In this document: one piece after another, positions 23,642 to 31,211 of the stretch
How the letters are laid out: every line of letters starts with the position of its first letter
How positions within the stretch are numbered: the first letter of the stretch is position 1
Assembly: GCA_002432945.1 (NCBI GenBank)
Contig: DJHE01000010.1
Span: forward strand, 1-32,678
DNA from: Synergistaceae bacterium UBA5827
Lineage (GTDB): Bacteria; Synergistota; Synergistia; Synergistales; 79-D21
DNA length: 32,678 nucleotides
Reading direction: 5' to 3'
The notes under the pieces: model-generated
Database searches by the model: none
What the model was told of the DNA's origin: nothing
What the model saw: only the letters and a program-made list of their open reading frames with translations
Program-made: the position numbers and the translations under genes

Positions 23642-24709
23642 ATGGCATATCCTAGGCTCTTGATCCATACAGGCAGGATTCTTGAAAACGCAACACGGGT
23701 AGTTGCAAGTGCGGCGGTCGCGGGAATCGATGTAGCCGGTGTCACGAAGGGGGTGTGTGCCGATCCGGAGATTGCCCGGGCCATGCTCGATGGAGGATGC
23801 CGCTGGCTTGCGGACAGCCGCGTTTCAAACCTCAGAAGACTTCGGCAAGCCGGGATCGGGGCCCCCCTCATGTTGCTCAGGATCCCCATGCTATCCGAAC
23901 TATCGTCCTTGATCGAGTACGCGGACATTATCCTCGTTTCGATGCCCGATACTGTTGCAGCTCTTGAATCAGCCTGTTCTGCTCAGGGCAAGGCCGTAGG
24001 TGTTCTTGTAATGGTCGACACGGGAGACCTTCGTGAGGGATTGTGGCCGGACGAAACCGGCGCCATGGCAAGCGCACTTTCCGCCTGCAGGTGGGTGCAT
24101 CCTGTCGGGGTTGGGACAAACCTGGGCTGCTTTGGGGGTGTCCTGCCAACGGAAGAGAACATGGCCCTTCTTCTGGCTGCCGCCGGCAGGCTTTCGTCGG
24201 GGCTACCGTCACCGGTTGGGATCGTTTCGGGGGGTGGAACCTCTTCCCTGATGTTGGTGGAAGAAAACCGCATGCCGCCCGGGATCAACCAGCTACGCGT
24301 GGGGGAAGCGATTCTTCTTGGGCGGGATATAACCCGGTTGAGAACAATTCCTTACCTGCACCAGGACACGATGGTCCTTGAAGCGGAGATTGTCGAAGTG
24401 AGGATCAAGCCTAGCGTACCCATAGGCATGATCGGGGCGGACGCTTTCGGGAACGTGCCCCATTTTGAGGACAGAGGGGCTCGGCTTCGAGCGATAGTCG
24501 CCATCGGAAGACAGGATGTCCGGGTGGAAGGGCTGACTCCCCTGGATACGGGGATCCGCATCCTTGGAGCTTCTAGCGATCACCTGACCATGGACGTAGA
24601 AGAATGCAGGGTTAAACCAAGAGTGGGAGATCGGGTCAGGTTTTCCCCGGATTACGGGGCGATGCTTTCGCTGGCAACGTCAGGGTATGTTGAGAAAATC
24701 CATGTTTAA
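23642..24709 (+). CDS. Alanine/ornithine racemase-family PLP enzyme
   Basis: This is a pyridoxal-phosphate enzyme of the alanine racemase N-terminal fold, closest in pattern to the ornithine racemase of Stickland-fermenting Clostridia. Key features are AGVTKGVCADPEIA (the Lys there would hold the cofactor), the LADSRVSNLRRL block, NLGCFGGVLPT, and SGGGTSSLML. The protein has 355 residues from ATG 23642 (GGGAGGG upstream). A longer frame from 23522 runs inside nfo and has no support. Racemisation of L-ornithine to D-ornithine would feed the reductive ornithine degradation pathway, which suits an amino-acid fermenter, but no partner enzyme is adjacent. Alanine racemase for D-Ala supply to peptidoglycan is the alternative. 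Confidence 0.85.
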   Translation: MAYPRLLIHTGRILENATRVVASAAVAGIDVAGVTKGVCADPEIARAMLDGGCRWLADSRVSNLRRLRQAGIGAPLMLLRIPMLSELSSLIEYADIILVSMPDTVAALESACSAQGKAVGVLVMVDTGDLREGLWPDETGAMASALSACRWVHPVGVGTNLGCFGGVLPTEENMALLLAAAGRLSSGLPSPVGIVSGGGTSSLMLVEENRMPPGINQLRVGEAILLGRDITRLRTIPYLHQDTMVLEAEIVEVRIKPSVPIGMIGADAFGNVPHFEDRGARLRAIVAIGRQDVRVEGLTPLDTGIRILGASSDHLTMDVEECRVKPRVGDRVRFSPDYGAMLSLATSGYVEKIHV

Positions 24710-24738
24710 GCCAACGCTCCTTTCCCGGGAGGAACAGG

Positions 24739-25566
24739 ATGCTTGAAAACTTCCGATGGCAGGATCTGCTTGACATTTTTATCGTGGCCTTTATCCTTTA
24801 CCGGGTTTTGCTCCTCATGGTCGACACCCGGGCCATGCAACTCGTCAAGGGAATCCTGGTCATTGGTGCCACGGCTGCTGTCTCAAAGTACTTTGACCTG
24901 AAAGCTCTCTCCTGGCTTCTGGAAAGAGCTCTTGGTGCCATCTTCATAGCCATTCCTATCGTTTTCCAGCCCGAATTGCGCCGTATGCTCGAGGAACTCG
25001 GGAGAGGCCGTATCTGGAAGAGGCGGCAGGCGATCGAACACGCCGAACAAATGGCCGATGACGTGACGAGGGCCATCACCTACCTCCAGGGGCAGCGCCT
25101 TGGGGCGATCCTCGTATTCCAGCGCGAAACCGGACTGGCAGATATCTGGCGGTCGGCAGTCCGGTTGAATGCGGAAATCACGCAGGAACTTATCGTATCG
25201 ATTTTCTGGCCGAACAACCCCCTCCATGATGGGGCCGCCATTATCGATCGCAGTCTCATTGTCGCAGCGGCATGCTACTTGCCTCTCACTTCCAACACGG
25301 ATCTCTCGCGGTGGTATGGGACTCGCCATCGAGCAGCACTTGGTGTGACTGAGGTTTCCGACGCGATTGCCCTCGTTGTTTCCGAGGAACGCGGAGAAGT
25401 TGCCCTGGCGACAAAGGGACACCTCTCGAAAGGCCTTAAGGAGGACCAGGTGCACCGGCTTGTTTACCACTATTTCATGGCAAAGGAAGGTCCGAAGGGC
25501 CTGTGGGAGCAGTTGAGGGAAGAGATCAAGTCCATGTGGAGGGAGGAGGGGCGCGATGGCGTTTAA
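24739..25566 (+). CDS. cdaA: Diadenylate cyclase (c-di-AMP synthase) CdaA
   Basis: CdaA joins two ATP molecules into the second messenger c-di-AMP, which controls potassium balance and cell-wall stability. The protein has 275 residues with three N-terminal membrane helices (about 12-27, 34-50 and 64-76), then a DisA_N catalytic domain. The catalytic motifs are intact: DGA at 164-166 and RHR at 196-198 (in GTRHRAALG). It starts at ATG 24739 behind GGGAGGAACAGG and lies 29 bases after the racemase. The next gene, cdaR, encodes its known regulator and overlaps by 11 bases; glmM follows, the same order as in Firmicutes. Confidence 0.97.
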   Translation: MLENFRWQDLLDIFIVAFILYRVLLLMVDTRAMQLVKGILVIGATAAVSKYFDLKALSWLLERALGAIFIAIPIVFQPELRRMLEELGRGRIWKRRQAIEHAEQMADDVTRAITYLQGQRLGAILVFQRETGLADIWRSAVRLNAEITQELIVSIFWPNNPLHDGAAIIDRSLIVAAACYLPLTSNTDLSRWYGTRHRAALGVTEVSDAIALVVSEERGEVALATKGHLSKGLKEDQVHRLVYHYFMAKEGPKGLWEQLREEIKSMWREEGRDGV

Positions 25567-26788
25567 GCGCTTGGACTCCCTGCTCTCCTCTAGGATTTTC
25601 CTGCGGGCCGTCGCGCTTGGCGTAGCCCTTTTGGTTTGGTTTTACGTTGCAGGAGACCAGGGATCCGAGGTCAACAAGACCTTGCGGCTCAGGGTCGATT
25701 ACCGGAATGCTTCTCCCGGTTTTTCCGTGACCCACAGCGTTAGGGATGTACAGGTCAGGATTGCAGCAAACCGAAGACTTTTCGAAACCCTCGAACTGGA
25801 AAAGCTCTCTTGCGAGGTCGATCTCAAGGGACTGGAGAGCGGTAAGTATCGCTTGCCCGCAAGAGTACTCCTGCCCCCCGGAGTCAGGCTGGTTTCGGTT
25901 TCGCCAGAACAGGTGACTGTCGAACTTGTCCGCCTCATAGAAAAGGTCCTGCCCATAAGGATTGCCTGGGAAGGGGCATTTCCCGACGATGCACTGATCG
26001 AGAGCCTGACTCTCACGCCTTCGGAAGTCACCGTCAGGGGGCGGGAAGATGTCCTATCGATCCTTACCGAGGCACTTGTGACTCCCAAAGCAGGCGAAAC
26101 CATCTCGGATGCAGAGAGCCTTTTGGACGTCAAGTTGAAAACGGACAAGGGAACTGAGGCGCCGGGGGAGGTTGACCTCTATCCCAGGGAGGTTCGTCTG
26201 CAGGCTGTGATGGTGAAGGATGTAGAGAGAAAGGAAGTTCCAATTGTCGCTTCCGTTACTGGAACACCCGAGATCGGATACAGGATAGAAGAAACTGTCG
26301 TGACCCCCGCTACGGTCCAGATAGTGGGTGCTTCCTCGTCCCTGGAAATGGTTGAGAGCCTCCAGACACGACCTGTGGATGTTTCGGGCCTTGCCCAGGA
26401 CAAGACAGTGGAAGTTGACCCTGTCTTACCTGAAGGACAACGGGTCAAGTTGCTAGGGCCGGTGAAAATCAATGTTTCCCTTGTGGTTCGACCCATTGAT
26501 AATGGAACAGGGTTCATGCGCCTCAAGCTCCCCGTCAAGTTGGAGGGGAAAAGCGTCTATCCTTCGTGGAAGTCTGTCCCTTCGACGGTCAGCGTGCAGG
26601 TGGGATCGGCTTCAGGTGGGTCCAGTCTTCCCACTTTGGAAGATAGCATCGTTGAAGTTTATGTCGATGTCACAAACCTTGTATCGAAAAAGATAGTGGT
26701 GCCTGTCCAGGTTCGCGTCAACTCAAAGGAAATCCGCGTATTGAAGGTTGAACCCGAACGTGTCACCTTGCACGCGATGAACCCTTAG
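25556..26788 (+). CDS. cdaR: YbbR-domain regulator of CdaA
   Basis: CdaR is a membrane-anchored protein that modulates diadenylate cyclase activity from outside the membrane. The protein has 410 residues. One transmembrane helix (residues 14-30 or so) is followed by an extracytoplasmic part made of about four YbbR repeats; VRVDYRNASPGF begins the first, and similar VTVRGREDV, VQIVGASSSLE and VSVQVGSAS units mark the others. It has no enzyme motif. It starts inside the cdaA end, behind a run of GGAGGGAGGAGG. The family usually carries three to four such repeats, so this looks complete. Confidence 0.93.
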   Translation: MAFKRLDSLLSSRIFLRAVALGVALLVWFYVAGDQGSEVNKTLRLRVDYRNASPGFSVTHSVRDVQVRIAANRRLFETLELEKLSCEVDLKGLESGKYRLPARVLLPPGVRLVSVSPEQVTVELVRLIEKVLPIRIAWEGAFPDDALIESLTLTPSEVTVRGREDVLSILTEALVTPKAGETISDAESLLDVKLKTDKGTEAPGEVDLYPREVRLQAVMVKDVERKEVPIVASVTGTPEIGYRIEETVVTPATVQIVGASSSLEMVESLQTRPVDVSGLAQDKTVEVDPVLPEGQRVKLLGPVKINVSLVVRPIDNGTGFMRLKLPVKLEGKSVYPSWKSVPSTVSVQVGSASGGSSLPTLEDSIVEVYVDVTNLVSKKIVVPVQVRVNSKEIRVLKVEPERVTLHAMNP

Positions 26789-26814
26789 AAGAGAAAAGGA
26801 CGAGGTGAAGGCTG

Positions 26815-28209
26815 ATGGCCGAGACCAGTAAGATCCGTTGCCTGTTCGGCACGGACGGTGTAAGGGATATCGCGAACAGGGGATTGATGACACCTGAAAT
26901 GGCCTTGAGCCTGGGTAGGGCTTACGTCCTTTTCATGACTGAAAGGGGGATTCCTCGTCCGACTGTCGCGGTCGGGCGGGATACGCGCCGTTCCGGGTTT
27001 ATGCTGGAAGCGGCCCTTTCAGCCGGTTTGACTTCGGCAGGAGCCGATGTTCTTTCGCTTGGGGTCATTCCGACTCCGGGAGTAAGCTTTTCCGTCCGGC
27101 ACACGGGGATTCACGGGGGGGCAGTCATCAGTGCTTCCCATAACCCCGCCGAATACAACGGGATTAAATTTCTAGACTCGAAGGGCTACAAGCTGAGCGA
27201 CGATGATGAGGCCGCGATAGAAGAATACCTCGGAGATCCCCTTATGGATGAGTGGCGCCCTTCGGGTGCATCCATCGGAGTGGTCCGGCAATCGAGCGAA
27301 GCTGCCACGCGCTATATGGAGTGGCTAAAGGGGCTTTTCGGGAGGATGTGGCTTCCCGGAAACGTTGCGGTTGTCGATTGCGCAAACGGAGCTGCCAGTC
27401 CTATAGCTGCGGAATTGTTTTCGGAGTGTGGACTGGATGTCAGGATGGTTGGCAACAACCCCGACGGCCTGAACATCAACGAGGGTGTCGGTGTCATGCA
27501 CATGCCCCATCTGGCTTCCGCCATCGCTGTGAACGAGGCTCATTTCGGGATCGCCCTTGACGGGGATGCAGATCGTGTCCTCATGGCGGATTCCAAAGGG
27601 AGAGTGCTGGACGGTGACATCGTGCTGTGGGTACTGGCCCGGTGGCTTCAAAAGAAGGGATGCCTGGGGCACTGTGTCGTCTCCACGGTCATGAGCAACC
27701 TTGCCCTGGAGGAGAGGTTGGCGGAAAACGGGATCAAGCTCGTGCGATGCCCGGTGGGAGATCGCTACGTGCTGGAAGGGATGCGAAAGGGGAACTCGAG
27801 ACTTGGGGGCGAGCAGTCCGGCCACATTATCCTCCATCAGCATGTCCATACGGGCGACGGGCTTTGTACTGCCTTGAATTTCCTGAAGGCCTGCGAGGAG
27901 CTTGAAGAAGACTTGGATACCCTAGTTGACCGCTTCGGGCGATTCCCGCAAATCCTGAAGAATCTCCGCATCGAAACGAAATCGGGTCTTCTGGAAAACG
28001 AAGGGGTCAGGAAGGCGATCGAGGAGTCCGAACTGAAGCTTGGTGACCGAGGCAGGGTCTTTGTCAGGATGTCGGGAACCGAACCCCTCGTCCGTGTTCT
28101 AGTGGAGGCCAGGGACGAATCCCTCCTTTTCGAGGTCTCAGAGCATATCCTGGATTCGATTCGGGCAGTGGGCGCAAGAGCCTCATCCGAAAAGAGGAGC
28201 CAGTCCTGA
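26815..28209 (+). CDS. glmM: Phosphoglucosamine mutase
   Basis: GlmM converts glucosamine-6-phosphate to glucosamine-1-phosphate, the second step from fructose-6-phosphate to UDP-GlcNAc for peptidoglycan. The 464-residue protein has FGTDGVRDIAN at the start, the phosphoserine motif SASHNP with S108, the metal-binding DGDADR at 249-254, GEQSGH, and the phosphate-binding RMSGTEPLVRV near the end. GlmM is known to bind and restrain CdaA in Firmicutes, so the shared operon with cdaA and cdaR fits that control. It ends at the TGA overlapping the galU ATG by one base. Confidence 0.98.
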   Translation: MAETSKIRCLFGTDGVRDIANRGLMTPEMALSLGRAYVLFMTERGIPRPTVAVGRDTRRSGFMLEAALSAGLTSAGADVLSLGVIPTPGVSFSVRHTGIHGGAVISASHNPAEYNGIKFLDSKGYKLSDDDEAAIEEYLGDPLMDEWRPSGASIGVVRQSSEAATRYMEWLKGLFGRMWLPGNVAVVDCANGAASPIAAELFSECGLDVRMVGNNPDGLNINEGVGVMHMPHLASAIAVNEAHFGIALDGDADRVLMADSKGRVLDGDIVLWVLARWLQKKGCLGHCVVSTVMSNLALEERLAENGIKLVRCPVGDRYVLEGMRKGNSRLGGEQSGHIILHQHVHTGDGLCTALNFLKACEELEEDLDTLVDRFGRFPQILKNLRIETKSGLLENEGVRKAIEESELKLGDRGRVFVRMSGTEPLVRVLVEARDESLLFEVSEHILDSIRAVGARASSEKRSQS

Positions 28210-29087
28210 TGCGAGATAATCCGCTCCAAAAATGCCTTTTCCCCGTGGCTGGGCTTGGGACGCGTTTCTTGCCGGCGACCAAGGACATCCCAAAGGAGAT
28301 GCTACCCCTTATCGATCGGCCAATCATCCACTATGGGGTAGAGGAAGCGGTCCTGTCCGGATGCAGGGACATTGTTTTCGTTACCGGGAGGGGCAAGCGA
28401 TCGATAGAGGATTATTTCGATCGCTCCATGGAACTGGAAAATCTCCTGGAACATAGGGGACAGGTAGAAATCAGGGACGCTCTCGTCCGGATCTCCGAGA
28501 TGGCAAACTTTGCCTATGTCCGCCAGTCCGAACCGCTTGGTTTGGGGCATGCAGTCCTTTGCGGCGAGCCTTGTTTCAACGATTCTCATTTTGGCCTTAT
28601 CCTCCCGGATGACGTAATCCTATCGGAGACGCCGGTCCTCGGACAGCTGGCCGAGGTTCACGCTGTACTTGGTGGGTCCGTATTGGCCTTGGAAGCAGTA
28701 CCTTGGGAGGAGACCTCCCGGTACGGGATCATCGAGGGGACAGATTGCGGAGACGGAGTCCTCCGGATTTCGAATCTCGTGGAGAAACCTGCTCCAGGAG
28801 AGGCTCCCAGTCGATATGCCATTATTGGCAGGTACCTTCTAAGCCCCTCCATTTTCAGGCATCTTCGCTCGGGGACGGCTGGTGTCGGAGGTGAGATCCA
28901 GCTAACCGATGCCCTGAAGGGACTTCTTGCGGAAGAACCGGTCCATGGGCTTCTTTATAAAGGCGAGAGGCTGGATTGCGGGACGAAGAAGGGATGGCTC
29001 AAGGCCACGGTAACCATGGCCCTTCGAGATCCGGAGTTGAGCGAATTCGTCATGGAGATCGTACGGAAGGAGGGACTAAATGGCTAG
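28209..29087 (+). CDS. galU: UTP--glucose-1-phosphate uridylyltransferase
   Basis: GalU makes UDP-glucose, the donor for cell-surface polysaccharides and glycolipids, from UTP and glucose-1-phosphate. The 292-residue protein carries GLGTRFLPATKDIPKEMLP at the nucleotide-binding N-terminus, VEEAVLSGCRDIVFVTGRGKRSIEDYFD, and the VEKP block. It starts at ATG 28209 with AGAGGAG about 9 bases upstream. Its place between glmM and glmS is a little unusual, since these two catalyse neighbouring steps; it suggests a shared sugar-nucleotide operon. It ends 23 bases before the glmS ribozyme. Confidence 0.97.
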   Translation: MRDNPLQKCLFPVAGLGTRFLPATKDIPKEMLPLIDRPIIHYGVEEAVLSGCRDIVFVTGRGKRSIEDYFDRSMELENLLEHRGQVEIRDALVRISEMANFAYVRQSEPLGLGHAVLCGEPCFNDSHFGLILPDDVILSETPVLGQLAEVHAVLGGSVLALEAVPWEETSRYGIIEGTDCGDGVLRISNLVEKPAPGEAPSRYAIIGRYLLSPSIFRHLRSGTAGVGGEIQLTDALKGLLAEEPVHGLLYKGERLDCGTKKGWLKATVTMALRDPELSEFVMEIVRKEGLNG

Positions 29088-29110
29088 AGGAGAAACACCT
29101 TGACGCGGAA

Positions 29111-29255
29111 ATTCTTGAGCGCCTGAACTGGCACTGCCAGTTGACGAGGACGGGGGCAATCGAAAATTCGGCGGATACCCCCGGGGCCTGGGCAAGGGAG
29201 GCCCGCTAAAGCCCGGCTACAAATCCGGGGAGTGATTCCCGGGACAAAGGCTGGG
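29111..29255 (+). ncRNA. glmS ribozyme-riboswitch (glucosamine-6-phosphate-activated)
   Basis: The glmS leader folds as the self-cleaving ribozyme class that binds glucosamine-6-phosphate as a cofactor and cuts its own mRNA to shut down GlmS synthesis. The core consensus is nearly intact: AGCGCCTGAACTGGC, then GCCAGTTGACGAGG, ATCGAAAATTCGGCGGAT and CCCCCGGGG. P1 is AACTGGC/GCCAGTT. A P3-like stem GGGCCT/AGGCCC and a P4 stem CCCGGCT (29212-29218) with GGCTGGG (29249-29255) close it, with an inner stem CCGGGGA/TTCCCGG. The cut falls between A29118 and G29119. The glmS ribosome binding site lies 18 bases past P4. Confidence 0.96.
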
Positions 29256-29291
29256 TCTCTTGCGGCAAAACCAAAGGAGAGAAAACCCAAA

Positions 29292-31118
29292 ATGTGTGGA
29301 ATAGTCGGCTACGTGGGCATGCGCAACGCCCCGGATGTCCTCCTGGAAGGCCTGAAGAGGCTTGAGTACAGGGGATACGACTCGGCGGGCATGGCTGTAC
29401 GAAGCGCAGGTCGCCTTGAGGTCATCAAGGAAGTCGGAAAGGTTGCAGATCTCGAACGTCTTGTTGCGGAGAGGCAATTGGAAGGAAGCCAGGGAATCGG
29501 TCACACGCGCTGGGCGACCCATGGCGGGGTTTCCGTGGATAATGCCCATCCGCATTGTGACGATTGCGGGAATTTTGTCCTCGTCCATAATGGGATCATC
29601 GAGAATTACATGGATTTAAGGGAGGAATTGGAAGCCTCCGGTGTTCAATTCTGCTCTGAAACCGATACCGAGGTCATTGTCCAGCTTCTAGCCCGCCTTT
29701 ATCGCGGAGATATGCTGGAAGCCCTGCTAAAGCTAATTGAGAAGCTTCGGGGTTCTTATGCCCTGGCCATCATGAACCGTGAGATTGAGGACACATTCTA
29801 CTGTCTCAGGAAAGGCTCTCCCCTTGTATTGGGTGTCGCGGATGGAGAGGGGTTCTGTGCTTCCGACGTCCCTGCGCTTTTACCCTACACACGGCAGGTC
29901 GCCTACCTTGAAGAGGGGGAGATCGCAGCGGTTTCGAAGGGGCTGCTGCAGGTTTGGACCAGCGAGGGCGTTGCGGTGGAGAAGGCCATTTCCATAATAG
30001 ATTGGGACATCTCCATGACAGAAAAGGCCGCCTACCCGCATTTCATGCTTAAGGAAATTCATGAGCAAGGGGCTGTCCTGCGAACGACACTCAAGGGACG
30101 TGTGGAAAACGGGAGGGTTGACCTCTCCTCGGAGCTAGGCTGGGACCCTGAACTGGTTGGTTCCTGGAAAAAACTCCATATCGTGGCATGCGGGACTTCC
30201 TTTTATGCGGCACTTGTTGCGGAAAGGGTGCTGGAGAAATGGACGGACCTGGAAGTGAAGGTCGATATCGCTTCGGAGTATCGTTACCGTCACTCTAGGG
30301 CCGATGCCGATACGCTGGGTGTTTTCGTCTCTCAGTCCGGGGAAACGGCCGATACGCTGGCAGCCCAGCGCCTCGCCCGTTCCCAGGGGGCGCATTGCCT
30401 TGCCGTTACGAACGTTCGTGGCTCAACCCTGGCCAGGGAAGTCCATGATGTCCTTTTGCTGAAAGCCGGTCCGGAGATAGGAGTGGCTGCGACAAAGACC
30501 TTCATGGGGCAGATAGCGGCTCTCTACCTTTTGGCCCTTTACCTGGGGCGGATGCGGGAAACCCTTACCGCTGCCGAAGAGAACCGCCTTCTTGATGAAA
30601 TCCTTCGACTTCCGTACAAGGTCGAGGTCACCCTGGAAAGGGAGGAAAGCATCCGCGAGCTAGCAGGAAAATATGCGGACCGTAAGGATTTCCTTTTCCT
30701 TGGCAGGGGGATTTCCTTCCCTATTGCCTTGGAAGGGGCCCTGAAATTGAAGGAAATATCCTACGTTCATGCCGAAGCCTACGCTGCGGGAGAAATGAAG
30801 CATGGCCCGATTGCCCTGCTTGAACCAGCTGTCCCTGTCATGACCATCATTCCCCGGGATGGCCTTTACGAGAAAACGCTCTCAAACATCCAGGAGGCCA
30901 AGGCTCGTAGGTCTCCGATCCTGGCCCTGGCCACCGATGGTGACGACCTCATCACGAAGCATGCGAGTGCGGTTATTCGGGTTCCATGGACGGACGAAGA
31001 CCTGACCCCATTCCTTACGGTTGTCCCCCTGCAGCTTTTTGCCTACCACATGGCTAAGCTCAGGGGTTGTGAGATCGATCAGCCGAGGAACCTCGCAAAA
31101 AGCGTCACGGTCGAGTAG
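29292..31118 (+). CDS. glmS: Glutamine--fructose-6-phosphate aminotransferase
   Basis: GlmS makes glucosamine-6-phosphate from fructose-6-phosphate and glutamine, the entry step to UDP-GlcNAc. The protein has 608 residues. Cleavage of Met leaves Cys as the N-terminal nucleophile (MCGIVGYVG) for the glutaminase half. The second half holds two sugar-isomerase domains, with GTSFYAALVAER, SQSGETADTLAA, and AYAAGEMKHGPIALLEP. The C-terminus RNLAKSVTVE is the classic ending. The start is 29292; an upstream in-frame start at 29232 would lie inside the ribozyme. AAAGGAGA is about 11 bases upstream. Expression is governed by the ribozyme in its leader. Confidence 0.98.
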   Translation: MCGIVGYVGMRNAPDVLLEGLKRLEYRGYDSAGMAVRSAGRLEVIKEVGKVADLERLVAERQLEGSQGIGHTRWATHGGVSVDNAHPHCDDCGNFVLVHNGIIENYMDLREELEASGVQFCSETDTEVIVQLLARLYRGDMLEALLKLIEKLRGSYALAIMNREIEDTFYCLRKGSPLVLGVADGEGFCASDVPALLPYTRQVAYLEEGEIAAVSKGLLQVWTSEGVAVEKAISIIDWDISMTEKAAYPHFMLKEIHEQGAVLRTTLKGRVENGRVDLSSELGWDPELVGSWKKLHIVACGTSFYAALVAERVLEKWTDLEVKVDIASEYRYRHSRADADTLGVFVSQSGETADTLAAQRLARSQGAHCLAVTNVRGSTLAREVHDVLLLKAGPEIGVAATKTFMGQIAALYLLALYLGRMRETLTAAEENRLLDEILRLPYKVEVTLEREESIRELAGKYADRKDFLFLGRGISFPIALEGALKLKEISYVHAEAYAAGEMKHGPIALLEPAVPVMTIIPRDGLYEKTLSNIQEAKARRSPILALATDGDDLITKHASAVIRVPWTDEDLTPFLTVVPLQLFAYHMAKLRGCEIDQPRNLAKSVTVE

Positions 31119-31131
31119 AAAAAGCAAAAAC

Positions 31132-31189
31132 GAATAAAGAAAGCGGTGAAAATCCGGGTCGACCCGGATTTTCACCGCTTTCTTTATTC
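31132..31189. terminator. Perfect 58-bp palindrome, two-way terminator
   Basis: Bases 31132-31160 and 31161-31189 are exact inverse complements, giving a 29-bp stem with essentially no loop beyond the GTCGAC centre. It starts 14 bases past the glmS stop and ends 23 bases before the stop of the facing gene. The outer arms are A/T-rich (GAATAAAGAAAG), so each strand carries its own T-rich tail, which fits termination of both convergent transcripts. Confidence 0.9.
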
Positions 31190-31211
31190 AGCGGAAGTTC
31201 CTTCCGGAGTG

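Noticed and set aside
25500..25560. Cluster of GAG triplets before cdaR as a possible TRAP binding site
   Set aside because: Six GAGs occur but spacers range from 0 to 14 bases, whereas TRAP sites need regular 2-3 base spacers; the last ones are simply the ribosome binding site.
28976..29209. ORF overlapping the end of galU and the glmS leader
   Set aside because: It covers the glmS ribozyme in another frame from galU and shows no protein-like pattern.
29232..29291. 20-residue N-terminal extension of glmS
   Set aside because: It lies inside the glmS ribozyme, and the enzyme needs Cys at residue 2, which is met only by ATG 29292.
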